The position numbers were made by a program, and so were the translations under genes. A stretch of 64,000 nt of DNA from Bacteroidales bacterium (GTDB lineage: Bacteria > Bacteroidota > Bacteroidia > Bacteroidales > P3), in contig JAGCYV010000061.1 in assembly GCA_017960605.1 (NCBI GenBank), positions 1-64,000 of the forward strand, given 5' to 3'. Positions 49,699 to 57,781 of the stretch are shown here, piece after piece (position 1 is the first letter of the stretch; every line of letters starts with the position of its first letter). The notes below the pieces were generated by a model. It was not told the origin of the DNA and ran no database searches. It saw only the letters and a list, made by a program, of their open reading frames with translations.

Positions 49699-52548
49699 AT
49701 GACAAAAAACAATTTTGCATCGCGCCACAACGGAGTTTCCAACCCCGCAGAAGAGCAGAAAATGCTTGATGTTATCGGCGTGAAATCCATGGACGAACTC
49801 ATTGAGAAAGCGGTTCCCGCCGCCATCCGTCTCAAAGAGCCTATGCCCCTGCCCGAAGGCATGAGCGAGTATCAGTTCCTGAACCATGTGCGTTCGCTGG
49901 CACAGAAGAACAAAATGTTCAAGAGCTACATCGGTATGGGCTACTATGGCACCATCACACCTGCCGTTATTATGCGTAACGTCTTCGAGAACCCCGGTTG
50001 GTACACCAGCTACACTCCGTATCAGACCGAGATTTCACAGGGACGTCTTGAGGCTCTGATGAACTATCAGACCATGGTTGCCTCAATGACCGGCATGCCT
50101 TTAAGCAACGCCTGTCTGCTTGACGAAGCTACCGCCGCCGGCGAGGCCATGATCATGTTCTTCAACAGTCGCTCGCGTCAAGCTGTCAAGGACGGTGTCT
50201 GCAAGGTGTTTGTTGATGAGGGTATCTTGCCCCAGACCCTGGCCGTGATGCAAACCAACGCCGCACCCCGCGGTATCGAGATTGTCACTGGTAAAGCCGC
50301 TCAGACCGAACTCGACGGCAGCTACTTCGCCGCCTTCGTTCAGTATCCCAACCAGTTTGGCGAGGCTCAGGATTGGACTTCATTCATTGCCAAATGCCAC
50401 GAGAAGGGCATCTTCGTCTGCATGGCCACCGACCTCATGGCCCTGGCCCTGATGAAGACTCCCGGCGAGATGGGCGCCGACTGCGCCGTGGGTAACGCCC
50501 AGCGCTTCGGTCTTCCTATGGGCTTCGGCGGTCCTCATGCCGGCTTCTTCGCCTTCACCGAAACCTTCAAGCGTGCCTTCCCCGGTCGCATCATCGGCTG
50601 GAGTGTCGATGCCAAGGGCAACCCTGCCCTTCGTATGGCCCTCGGTATGCGTGAGCAGCACATCAAGCGCGACAAAGCCACCTCAAATATCTGCACCTCC
50701 GCTGCCCTCGTGGCCAACATGAGCGGCTTCTATGCCATCTGGCATGGTGCCGAGGGAATCAAGGAGATTGCTGTCCGCATCTGCGCCCGTGCACACCGTC
50801 TGGCTATGGAACTCGAGCAGTACGGCTACAAGCAGCATAACCGCGTCTATTTTGACACCCTCGCCCTCCAGTGCCCCGTGCCCACCGCCAAGGTGCGTGA
50901 GGTGGCCTTGATGCATGAGATTAACTTCCGCTACATCTGCGACGAGTGCATCGGCATCTCCATCGACGAGACCACCGAGAAGTGCGACCTCGACGCCATC
51001 GTGGCTTGCCTGGCCGAAGCTGCCGGCAAGAGCGCCAAGCCGCTGGAGTGCAAAGGCTGTTGCTGCAAGTTCGCCGACGAGGCTATCCCCGCCGAGCTGA
51101 AGCGTACCTCAGCCTACCTTACGCAGAAGATCTTCAACCGCTTCCACGACGAGACTTCCATGATGCGCTACATCAAGATGCTCGAGGAGAAAGACCTCAG
51201 CCTCAACCGCGCCATGATTCCGCTGGGAAGCTGCACCATGAAGCTCAACGCCGCTGCCGAGATGATGCCCCTTTCCTGGAGCAAGTTCGCCGGCATGCAT
51301 CCCTTTGTGCCCGCCGACCAGGCTCAGGGGTACCTTGAGATGATCAAGGATATCGAACATCAGCTCGCCGTCATCACAGGCTTCGCCGGTTGCTCGTTGC
51401 AGCCTAACTCGGGTGCTTTCGGTGAATATAGCGGTCTCACCGTCATCCGCAACTACCATATCGCCAACGGTCAGCCGCAGCGCAATGTCTGCCTCATCCC
51501 CGCCAGTGCTCATGGTACCAACCCCGCCTCCGCCGCCAAGGCCGGTATGACGGTGGTCGTGGTGAAGTGCAACGACAAGGGCGATGTCGATATCGAAGAC
51601 CTGAAGGCTAAAGCCGAGCAGTACAAGGATACCCTCAGCTGCCTGATGATCACCTATCCTTCCACTCACGGTGCTTTCGAAGAGGGCATCCTCGACATCA
51701 TCAACATCATCCACAGTTTCGGCGCCCTTGTCTATATGGACGGTGCCAACATGAACGCACAGGTGGGTCTCACCAGCCCCGGTCACATGGGTGCCGATGT
51801 GTGCCACCTCAACCTCCACAAGACTTTCGCCATGCCTCACGGCGGCGGCGGCCCCGGCGTGGGTCCCATCTGCGTCAGCGAGAAACTTGTTGATTTTCTG
51901 CCTACCCATCCTGTGGTTGAGGTCGGTGGCAAGAAGGGCAACACGATGGCTGCTGCACCCTATGGCAGCGCCTACCTCCTGCCCATTACCTACGGCTACC
52001 TGCTGATGCTCGGCGGTGAAGGCCTGACGGATGTCACCAAACACGCCATTCTCAACGCCAACTACCTCCGCGCACGTCTGCAGAAGTACTACAAGATTCT
52101 CTACACCAACCGCAACGGCATGTGCGGCCATGAGATGATTGTCGATTTCAACGAGTTCAGCCTCAAGGTCGGTGTCGGTGATATCGCCAAGCGCCTCATG
52201 GACTATGGATTCCACGCTCCCACTGTGGCCTTCCCGGTGCACAACACCCTCATGGTCGAGCCTACCGAGAGCGAACCTCTGAGCGAGATGGACCGCTTCT
52301 GCGATGCCATGATTGCCATCCGTCAGGAGATTGACGACATCATGACCGGCAAGAGCGACGAGAAGAACAACCCCATCGCCAACGCTCCCCACACCATGCA
52401 GGTGGTCTGCGCCGACGAGTGGAATCTTCCGTACAGCCGTCAGAAAGCTGCCTTCCCGCAGCCCCACTGCGAGAAGTATTGGCCCACTATCAGCAAGATT
52501 GACGACGCCTACGGCGACCGTAACCTGCAAGCGGTATGGGCTGAGTAG
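49699..52548 (+). CDS. gcvP: Glycine dehydrogenase (aminomethyl-transferring), P-protein
   Basis: A 949-residue PLP enzyme of the glycine cleavage system that decarboxylates glycine and passes the methylamine to lipoyl GcvH. Single-chain form with both halves: N-terminal RHNGVSNPAEEQKMLDVIGV, MGYYGTITPAVIMRNVFENP, and C-terminal PASAHGTNPASAAKAGM, lysine in CHLNLHKTFAMPHGGGGPG. ATG 49699 begins MTKNNFASRHNG, matching the family. GcvH, GcvT and Lpd are not in the window. A terminator follows at 52567-52596. Confidence 0.97.
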   Translation: MTKNNFASRHNGVSNPAEEQKMLDVIGVKSMDELIEKAVPAAIRLKEPMPLPEGMSEYQFLNHVRSLAQKNKMFKSYIGMGYYGTITPAVIMRNVFENPGWYTSYTPYQTEISQGRLEALMNYQTMVASMTGMPLSNACLLDEATAAGEAMIMFFNSRSRQAVKDGVCKVFVDEGILPQTLAVMQTNAAPRGIEIVTGKAAQTELDGSYFAAFVQYPNQFGEAQDWTSFIAKCHEKGIFVCMATDLMALALMKTPGEMGADCAVGNAQRFGLPMGFGGPHAGFFAFTETFKRAFPGRIIGWSVDAKGNPALRMALGMREQHIKRDKATSNICTSAALVANMSGFYAIWHGAEGIKEIAVRICARAHRLAMELEQYGYKQHNRVYFDTLALQCPVPTAKVREVALMHEINFRYICDECIGISIDETTEKCDLDAIVACLAEAAGKSAKPLECKGCCCKFADEAIPAELKRTSAYLTQKIFNRFHDETSMMRYIKMLEEKDLSLNRAMIPLGSCTMKLNAAAEMMPLSWSKFAGMHPFVPADQAQGYLEMIKDIEHQLAVITGFAGCSLQPNSGAFGEYSGLTVIRNYHIANGQPQRNVCLIPASAHGTNPASAAKAGMTVVVVKCNDKGDVDIEDLKAKAEQYKDTLSCLMITYPSTHGAFEEGILDIINIIHSFGALVYMDGANMNAQVGLTSPGHMGADVCHLNLHKTFAMPHGGGGPGVGPICVSEKLVDFLPTHPVVEVGGKKGNTMAAAPYGSAYLLPITYGYLLMLGGEGLTDVTKHAILNANYLRARLQKYYKILYTNRNGMCGHEMIVDFNEFSLKVGVGDIAKRLMDYGFHAPTVAFPVHNTLMVEPTESEPLSEMDRFCDAMIAIRQEIDDIMTGKSDEKNNPIANAPHTMQVVCADEWNLPYSRQKAAFPQPHCEKYWPTISKIDDAYGDRNLQAVWAE

Positions 52549-52566
52549 TACGGAATGTCTTAAATG

Positions 52567-52596
52567 AATAGAGCCGCTCTTGTGAGCGGCTCTATT
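52567..52596. terminator. Bidirectional terminator between gcvP and the SUI1 gene
   Basis: A 13-bp stem AATAGAGCCGCTC with loop TTGT and perfect complement, then ATTATTTTA; positioned between converging genes. Confidence 0.9.
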
Positions 52597-52921
52597 ATTT
52601 TATGCGGTAGCCTGCGGCATTGAGTGCTTGCCGCACTTTCTCCATTTGGTCTCCCTGTATGATGATTTCTCCATCTTTGGTGCTTCCTCCCACGCCGCAT
52701 TTGCCTTTGAGCATCTTGCCTATAGCCTGAAGGTCGTCGTCGGTGCCGACAAATCCTGTGACGAGGGTGACAGTCTTACCGCCACGATGGTGGCGGTCGA
52801 GTGAGACACGTAACCGTTGTTTTTCGGGAGCCAGAGTTTCTGCTTCGGGTTCTTCGTCGTACTGGTATTGAAAGTCGGGGTTGGTGCTATACACCACTCC
52901 GATGGCGTGCTTCTTGCTCAT
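52595..52921 (-). CDS. SUI1/eIF1-like translation factor (YciH family)
   Basis: A 108-residue protein. Residues about 35-108 are a SUI1 domain (RLRVSLDRHHRGGKTVTLVTG, KMLKGKCGVGGSTKDGEIIIQG, VRQALNAAGYRIK). Bacterial homologues (YciH) may influence start-codon fidelity; the role in Bacteroidota is untested. It overlaps the lipid kinase gene by ATGA. Confidence 0.93.
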   Translation of the reverse strand: MSKKHAIGVVYSTNPDFQYQYDEEPEAETLAPEKQRLRVSLDRHHRGGKTVTLVTGFVGTDDDLQAIGKMLKGKCGVGGSTKDGEIIIQGDQMEKVRQALNAAGYRIK

Positions 52922-53859
52922 AATCTGGGGAGTGTGATGGGGTCGCCAGTGGGGGTGCGGACGATGAGGAGTTGGTTGAGGTCGCGTGCGTAAATCTTGA
53001 TGGATTTGGGGTGATTGACGAAATGCACGGTGGTTCCGATGTTTTCACCTTCGCCGTCGATATTGACCCAACGGTCGAGGTTGCCTTCGATGAGGAGTTC
53101 TTTGGTGCGGAACATCTCGACGTGCTGCGAGAGGTCGAGGTGGTTGGTGAAGGCCAAAGGAGCGGTGATGGGCACGTGGTCGAGCGGCACTTTGTCGATG
53201 ATGGAGATGTCGATGAGTCCGTCGTCGAGTTTGGCTTTTGGTGCGACGGCGAGATTATAGCCGAACTGCTGGCTGTTGGCCACGGCGATGAACCACGCGT
53301 TACGGTAATAGTCGTGGCCGTTGATGACAAGGTGGTAGTCGGAGCAGCGGTAGCGGTCGTATTCGCGGAGGATGAGATTCGTGTAGGCGGCAAGTCCGCG
53401 GGTTTTGGCGGCCTGCATCATGCGGGCGATATAGGCGTCGTAACCGCATCCGGCGGCATTGACACAGACGAAGCGGTCGTTGATTACTATGGAGTCGATG
53501 GTCTGCTCGTACTGTTGGTTGAGGACGCGTATGGCAAGCCAGGGTTGCAGCGGAATCTTAAGCGATCGGGCGAGTCCATTGCCCGATCCGCAAGGAATGA
53601 TTCCCAAACGTACCGAACTATCTTTGATTCCCTGTGCCACATCGTTGACGGAGCCGTCGCCACCCACGGCCACCACGCAGTCGTAGCCTTTGTCGGCCGC
53701 TTCACGGGCAATCTCGCGTCCGTGGTGGATATATTCCGTGTAGCGTATCTGGTAGTCGAACAGATCCCGATTCAGGTTCTGTGAGAGAAGTGCCTCTATG
53801 CGTTTTTGCCGTCCTACGCCGGAGATGGGGTTTACTACAATGAGTGTTTTTGTTTTCAT
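52918..53859 (-). CDS. Diacylglycerol-kinase-family lipid kinase
   Basis: A 313-residue DAGK catalytic-domain protein: LIVVNPISGVGRQKRIEALL, nucleotide-site VVAVGGDGSVNDVAQGI, IPCGSGNGLARSL, DGLIDISIIDKVPL. It phosphorylates a membrane lipid such as diacylglycerol, sphingoid base or ceramide; Bacteroidales often make sphingolipids, so the last is possible but unproven. It overlaps the sulfatase gene by ATGA (53856-53859), suggesting lipid-related cooperation. Confidence 0.92.
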   Translation of the reverse strand: MKTKTLIVVNPISGVGRQKRIEALLSQNLNRDLFDYQIRYTEYIHHGREIAREAADKGYDCVVAVGGDGSVNDVAQGIKDSSVRLGIIPCGSGNGLARSLKIPLQPWLAIRVLNQQYEQTIDSIVINDRFVCVNAAGCGYDAYIARMMQAAKTRGLAAYTNLILREYDRYRCSDYHLVINGHDYYRNAWFIAVANSQQFGYNLAVAPKAKLDDGLIDISIIDKVPLDHVPITAPLAFTNHLDLSQHVEMFRTKELLIEGNLDRWVNIDGEGENIGTTVHFVNHPKSIKIYARDLNQLLIVRTPTGDPITLPRL

Positions 53860-55736
53860 GGTATGAGTTGGTCGTTTATGATTCGATGGTTGTATTGCTG
53901 GATAAGGGCTTTGAGATAGAGGAGGTCGGAGGGACGCCCTTGTTCGGTGTCGTCACAGATGAGACTGATATGGTTGTCGCTGATGAGGCAGTAGTATCCG
54001 TTGCCGTAAAAGAGGTGGCGGCCATGGTGGTCGGGTTGCAGGATGCTTTGTCCGAAGCAGACGGCAGTGTCGGGCAGACCAAGCAGGTCGAGCAGGGATG
54101 GGAAGAGGTCTATCTGCTGAACGATACCGCCGCTCACCGGCCATTGCGCACTGGTCACTATCTCCCCAGTGGGGTCATAAATCATCATCGGGATGCGGTA
54201 CCAGCCGTCATAGCTGTTGTATTCCGGGCTGAGTCCTTGTCCGCTATGGTCGGCGGTGATGATGAAGAGGGTGCTGTCAAACCAGGCTTCCTTGCGGGCT
54301 TCGTCGAAGAAGCGACGCAGGGCGTAGTCTGTGTATTCGATGCATTTCAGCAGCGGATGCCGACCTTCTGTGAACCGGCCTTGATGTTCTTCCGGGATGG
54401 GGTAGGGGTGGTGTGAGCTGACGGTAAATACCTCGGCGAAGAAGGGCTGCGTGGCGGTTTGTGAGATGTGGCGGACGGTGTACTGCAGGAAGGGCTCGTC
54501 GAGGATGCCCCAAGCTCCGTCGTGGTCGGCGGGACGGAAGATGTTGTCCTTTTGATACTCGTTCTGACCGATATACTGGTCGAATCCGATACGTTCACAC
54601 ACTCGGTCGAAGTCCATCACCCCGTTGTAGGAGCCGTGATAGAAGGCGCAGTGGTAGCCGTGTTTCTTTAGGATGGCGGGCAGCCCCGTGAAGTTGTCCT
54701 TTCCATAGACGGAGTTGGTGAAGGGCTGAAACATAAGGTTTGGAATGGATGTGTTGATGGCGGTGATGCCTTCGATGCTCTTTTTCCCGTTGGCGCGTCC
54801 GTCGAAGAGGATGCAATATTGGGCGAGTGAGTCGAGGAAGGGCGTCCTTGTGTCGGCACCGGCCCGGGTGTTGTAGCAGCCCATGTATTCCTGTCCAAGA
54901 CTTTCCACCACAATGAGGACGATATTCCGTTTCGTGTTTAGTGTTGTTGATACCCCAAGGTGCTCAATGTCAAGTGGTGTGTGGATTGTGGGGTAGAGGG
55001 TAGCGGCTTCTTGGCCGCTCATGTAGTGCACCTCCTCCAATTCGGGGGTGAAGAGGGTGCGCAGGATGTTGTAGGCGTCGTTATTGACGAGGGCGGTGTT
55101 TTTCGGCTGTACGAACTGGGCGGCGTCAGCGGGCTGAATGAAAGGCCCCAATCCGCCGCGCAGGAGCAGCCATACCAGCAAGGCGCCCGCCACCGACTTC
55201 CCGGTTTCCGCTAACCATTTACCATTGACTGGGCCGTTACCGAGACGGATACGGCTGTTGAGGAACAGGAACAGGAGGACTATAAGGAGCGGAAATACCC
55301 AGGTGTACCAGTAATCGACCACGAACAGGGGTAGCAGCGACCCCATCTGTCCGCCGATGCCGAGATAAGAAAATATCTCGTCCGAAAGCAGCCGGTAGGT
55401 GAACTGGTAGTAGGCGGTGTCGGCAGCCCTCGGGACAATCATCACGACAACGGCGATGATGTAAAGCACCTCGGTCGCAATGCGGTAGCCTTTCCTACAT
55501 CGGCATCCGAGCGGCAACAGCATCATCACGAACCATGGCAGCAGGAAGGCGGCGAGGGTGGCCATACCGAAGACGACATTGCCCCACACGAATCCAACCC
55601 ATTCGTTGGCATCTTCGGGATGGATGATGTTGTGGTTGAAGATAAGGAAGAGGGCCTGCATCAACATCAGCACGCCGAAGGCCAGCAACACCTTCTGCAC
55701 CATGTATGAATAGATATTATGTCCTTTCCCTTTCAC
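53856..55736 (-). CDS. LTA-synthase-family membrane sulfatase
   Basis: A 626-residue protein: five N-terminal membrane helices (residues about 12-200) and a periplasmic alkaline phosphatase/sulfatase fold (about 265-600) with nucleophile region NIVLIVVESLGQEYMG, GKKSIEGITAI, AFYHGSYNGVMDFD, SHHPYPIPEEHQG and TADHSG. Gram-negative members transfer phosphoglycerol or phosphoethanolamine to envelope glycans or lipids; the donor product would be diacylglycerol, recycled by the adjacent lipid kinase. The start GTG at 55736 lies in a heptad tract; ATG 55703 is an alternative, though helix 1 alignment favours the upstream start. Two word stretches lie inside (54131-54160, 54928-54948). Confidence 0.88.
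   Translation of the reverse strand: MKGKGHNIYSYMVQKVLLAFGVLMLMQALFLIFNHNIIHPEDANEWVGFVWGNVVFGMATLAAFLLPWFVMMLLPLGCRCRKGYRIATEVLYIIAVVVMIVPRAADTAYYQFTYRLLSDEIFSYLGIGGQMGSLLPLFVVDYWYTWVFPLLIVLLFLFLNSRIRLGNGPVNGKWLAETGKSVAGALLVWLLLRGGLGPFIQPADAAQFVQPKNTALVNNDAYNILRTLFTPELEEVHYMSGQEAATLYPTIHTPLDIEHLGVSTTLNTKRNIVLIVVESLGQEYMGCYNTRAGADTRTPFLDSLAQYCILFDGRANGKKSIEGITAINTSIPNLMFQPFTNSVYGKDNFTGLPAILKKHGYHCAFYHGSYNGVMDFDRVCERIGFDQYIGQNEYQKDNIFRPADHDGAWGILDEPFLQYTVRHISQTATQPFFAEVFTVSSHHPYPIPEEHQGRFTEGRHPLLKCIEYTDYALRRFFDEARKEAWFDSTLFIITADHSGQGLSPEYNSYDGWYRIPMMIYDPTGEIVTSAQWPVSGGIVQQIDLFPSLLDLLGLPDTAVCFGQSILQPDHHGRHLFYGNGYYCLISDNHISLICDDTEQGRPSDLLYLKALIQQYNHRIINDQLIP
54131..54160. repeat. Degenerate 7-bp word stretch inside the sulfatase gene
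   Basis: On the coding strand the units AGTGACC, AGTGCGC, AATGGCC, GGTGAGC encode TSAQWPVSG. It is a decayed member of the family in rdgB and the universal-stress-like gene. Confidence 0.55.
54928..54948. repeat. Short 7-bp word tract inside the sulfatase gene
   Basis: CGTTTCG, TGTTTAG, TGTTGTT encode VSTTLNTKR at the linker between the membrane part and the catalytic domain. Confidence 0.6.
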
Positions 55737-55763
55737 TTTTCGCTTTTAGCTTTTCCCTTCTCA
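55722..55763. repeat. 7-bp tandem word tract spanning the gldB-like/sulfatase spacer
   Basis: Units TCCTTTC, CCTTTCA, CTTTTCG, CTTTTAG, CTTTTCC, CTTCTCA. Read on the minus strand it begins with the TGA of the GldB-like gene (55761-55763) and runs through the GTG of the sulfatase, so the repeat is the whole spacer. Confidence 0.92.
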
Positions 55764-56744
55764 AGGTCTCCAACCCGACTGGTTGAGTATTTTCTGGCTG
55801 TCGGTCTCCTCAAAGAGCTGTTGCATGGTGGCACCACCCTTCTTCATGTAGGCGCGGACAATCTGCCATCCGATGTAAGACACTGTGCGCGGAGCCGAAC
55901 CATCCCCGAAGGCGTTGGTCTTGGGAGCGTCGTCGATGAGGTTGCGGAAAAGGCTGAGGTCCGTGTTGTAGAGCATCCGGTTCTGTAGCAGCCAGCTCCA
56001 TACGTTGGCAGTGTTCTTCTTCATCCAGTCCATCTGCTCCTTTGTGTAGCGCATCAGGATGGTGTCGTGGGTATGCGGCAGGGTCTTTTCAAGGAAGTAG
56101 ATCACCTTGCCTTCGGCGATGGCATGGTCGAGCAGGGTGGCTTCTCCGGTACGTTTGTCATCAAGAGAGCTGCAGTTGAGTGATGCTATGCAGTTCATGC
56201 AGTCAGCCACGATATACTGTCGTGAGCAAAGTCGAACGATATGGCTCGGAATGCCGAAGTATTGGTATTTTCCCATCGAGCTGAGGGCATACTGATCGAT
56301 GCTGACGCCGAGGTCGCTCATGTTGCTATACACGCGGTAAGGGTAGTTGTCGAAGTCTCCCGTTACCATGGTGAAGAACCGCGAGGGCAGTTGCATGGAG
56401 GGGTACAGTTTGCGGGCCCTCTCCATTGCGTGGCTCAGATCTTGCTCGATGTCGGAGAGGTCGTGGTAGAGGCTGTCTGTAATGCGATACACTTCGCGCA
56501 TGGTGGGGTCGGAGGCATAACTCTGCGCCATCTCGATATACCCGGGTTCGTCGGGATAAAGCAGGATGAGTTCTGTGTTGTATTCCTCTTGGTGGCGCTT
56601 CAACTCTGCCTGTAGTTGGTCGGCGGGCGTCTCGAAGAGTATCTTCTCAAAACGGCGGAAGTGCACCTCGCTCCCTTTCTTGTCGGCACACGAGGTGGCC
56701 AACAAGGCCGCCAGCATAAGACCGATATAAAGTATTCTTTTCAT
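55761..56744 (-). CDS. gldB: GldB-like gliding-motility lipoprotein
   Basis: A 327-residue lipoprotein: start MKRILYIGLMLAALLATSC with lipobox ATSC, then the GldB pattern (EVHFRRFEKILFE, YPDEPGYIEMAQ, LPSRFFTMVTGDFDNYPYRV, DQYALSSMGKYQYFGIP, KVIYFLEKTLP, APRTVSYIGWQIVRAYM). GldB is needed for gliding and stabilises the T9SS machinery in Flavobacteriia; Bacteroidales homologues have an uncertain function. It fits the T9SS cargo genes in the window. ATG 56744 is chosen over a GTG four codons upstream in a word-like stretch. Confidence 0.85.
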   Translation of the reverse strand: MKRILYIGLMLAALLATSCADKKGSEVHFRRFEKILFETPADQLQAELKRHQEEYNTELILLYPDEPGYIEMAQSYASDPTMREVYRITDSLYHDLSDIEQDLSHAMERARKLYPSMQLPSRFFTMVTGDFDNYPYRVYSNMSDLGVSIDQYALSSMGKYQYFGIPSHIVRLCSRQYIVADCMNCIASLNCSSLDDKRTGEATLLDHAIAEGKVIYFLEKTLPHTHDTILMRYTKEQMDWMKKNTANVWSWLLQNRMLYNTDLSLFRNLIDDAPKTNAFGDGSAPRTVSYIGWQIVRAYMKKGGATMQQLFEETDSQKILNQSGWRP

Positions 56745-56770
56745 CTTTCGTTTCACTTTTTTCTGACCAC

Positions 56771-57775
56771 TTATTGCCCCGTCATCTCGAAGTATTTCCG
56801 CATCACCAGCAGGCCGATGTAGCGTTCGCGCCGCTCGTCGCGGAACTGATCCACATACCGGTTCGCATTCCTCACGATGGTCTCCAGCTCGTCGAGATGG
56901 CCGCTGTAGTAGTCCATCTTCTCCTCAAGGTCGGTGAAGTCGGGACGTATCTCCACATAGTGGAAGCCTGCTTTCAGACGACCTTCCATAAACCATGTCT
57001 CGCAGGTGGGGCGGGGCATCACCGCCGCCGAGTGACTCGACATGATCCACTTCAGGTTCGAGGCCACGTCGTTGCCTTCTAGCGCCATGATGTAGCGGAA
57101 ACGCAGGTGCTCGTAGAACGACAGCATCGGCTTCGACTCCTCCGTCTGTTTGTACCCCTCCACCTGGCTGGGCAGCGTGTCGGCGGCATCCACCCGTCGG
57201 TTGTCGGCAAACATCCGGCAGAAGCGGGCCCGATTCTCCCTCGATCCGATATGGCCACGGAAGATGGCGCGATCCTCCTTCTCATCCAACCTCAGGCGGT
57301 CTTTGATATAGACGAAGTGGCGGCATTTGTCGAGCTTCAGCATCACGCTGTTGCTGTTGTCGCTCACCCCCTCATTGCTCTCTGCCTGGCTCAGGGTGCG
57401 GCTTTTCACAATCGACGGGTGCTCCGGAATGTCGCGCACATCCCCGAAGAGGTAGTTCCACTTCAGCTCGGGGTTGAACCACTGCAACAGCTCGCGGCTG
57501 TCGTAGTAGTAGGTGCTCGGCACACCCTTGCGGCTCAGCTGTCCAATGGCGGTGGCGTGGTCGCCCAAAGGGCGCGGTTCCTGCATGCGGCAGTAGTAAT
57601 CCACCCGGTCGCGGATGTACTCCTGGTCGTACAGTCGGCTGCATTCCTCCAGCTCTTTCTCCAGTCGGAAACGGAAGAGGGTATCGGGCATCAAGTCTCT
57701 AAAGCCGGCCCTGAGATAGTAGCCGGCTTTGGAGTTCTTACCACTGTGCAATCGGTATTGCCAACTGGTGTTCAT
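56771..57775 (-). CDS. GT90 (CAP10-like) glycosyltransferase
   Basis: A 334-residue protein of the glycosyltransferase family 90 / CAP10-like kind: GDVRDIPEHPSIVKSRTL, DRAIFRGHIGSRENRARF, EHLRFRYIMALEGNDVASNL, SSHSAAVMPRPTCETWFMEG, FHYVEIRPDFTDLEEKMDYY. Members add sugars such as xylose or mannose to polysaccharide or LPS; here the acceptor is probably an envelope glycan. It starts 6 bases from DUF349 and continues toward the GldB-like gene. Confidence 0.9.
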   Translation of the reverse strand: MNTSWQYRLHSGKNSKAGYYLRAGFRDLMPDTLFRFRLEKELEECSRLYDQEYIRDRVDYYCRMQEPRPLGDHATAIGQLSRKGVPSTYYYDSRELLQWFNPELKWNYLFGDVRDIPEHPSIVKSRTLSQAESNEGVSDNSNSVMLKLDKCRHFVYIKDRLRLDEKEDRAIFRGHIGSRENRARFCRMFADNRRVDAADTLPSQVEGYKQTEESKPMLSFYEHLRFRYIMALEGNDVASNLKWIMSSHSAAVMPRPTCETWFMEGRLKAGFHYVEIRPDFTDLEEKMDYYSGHLDELETIVRNANRYVDQFRDERRERYIGLLVMRKYFEMTGQ

Positions 57776-57781
57776 CAGCGT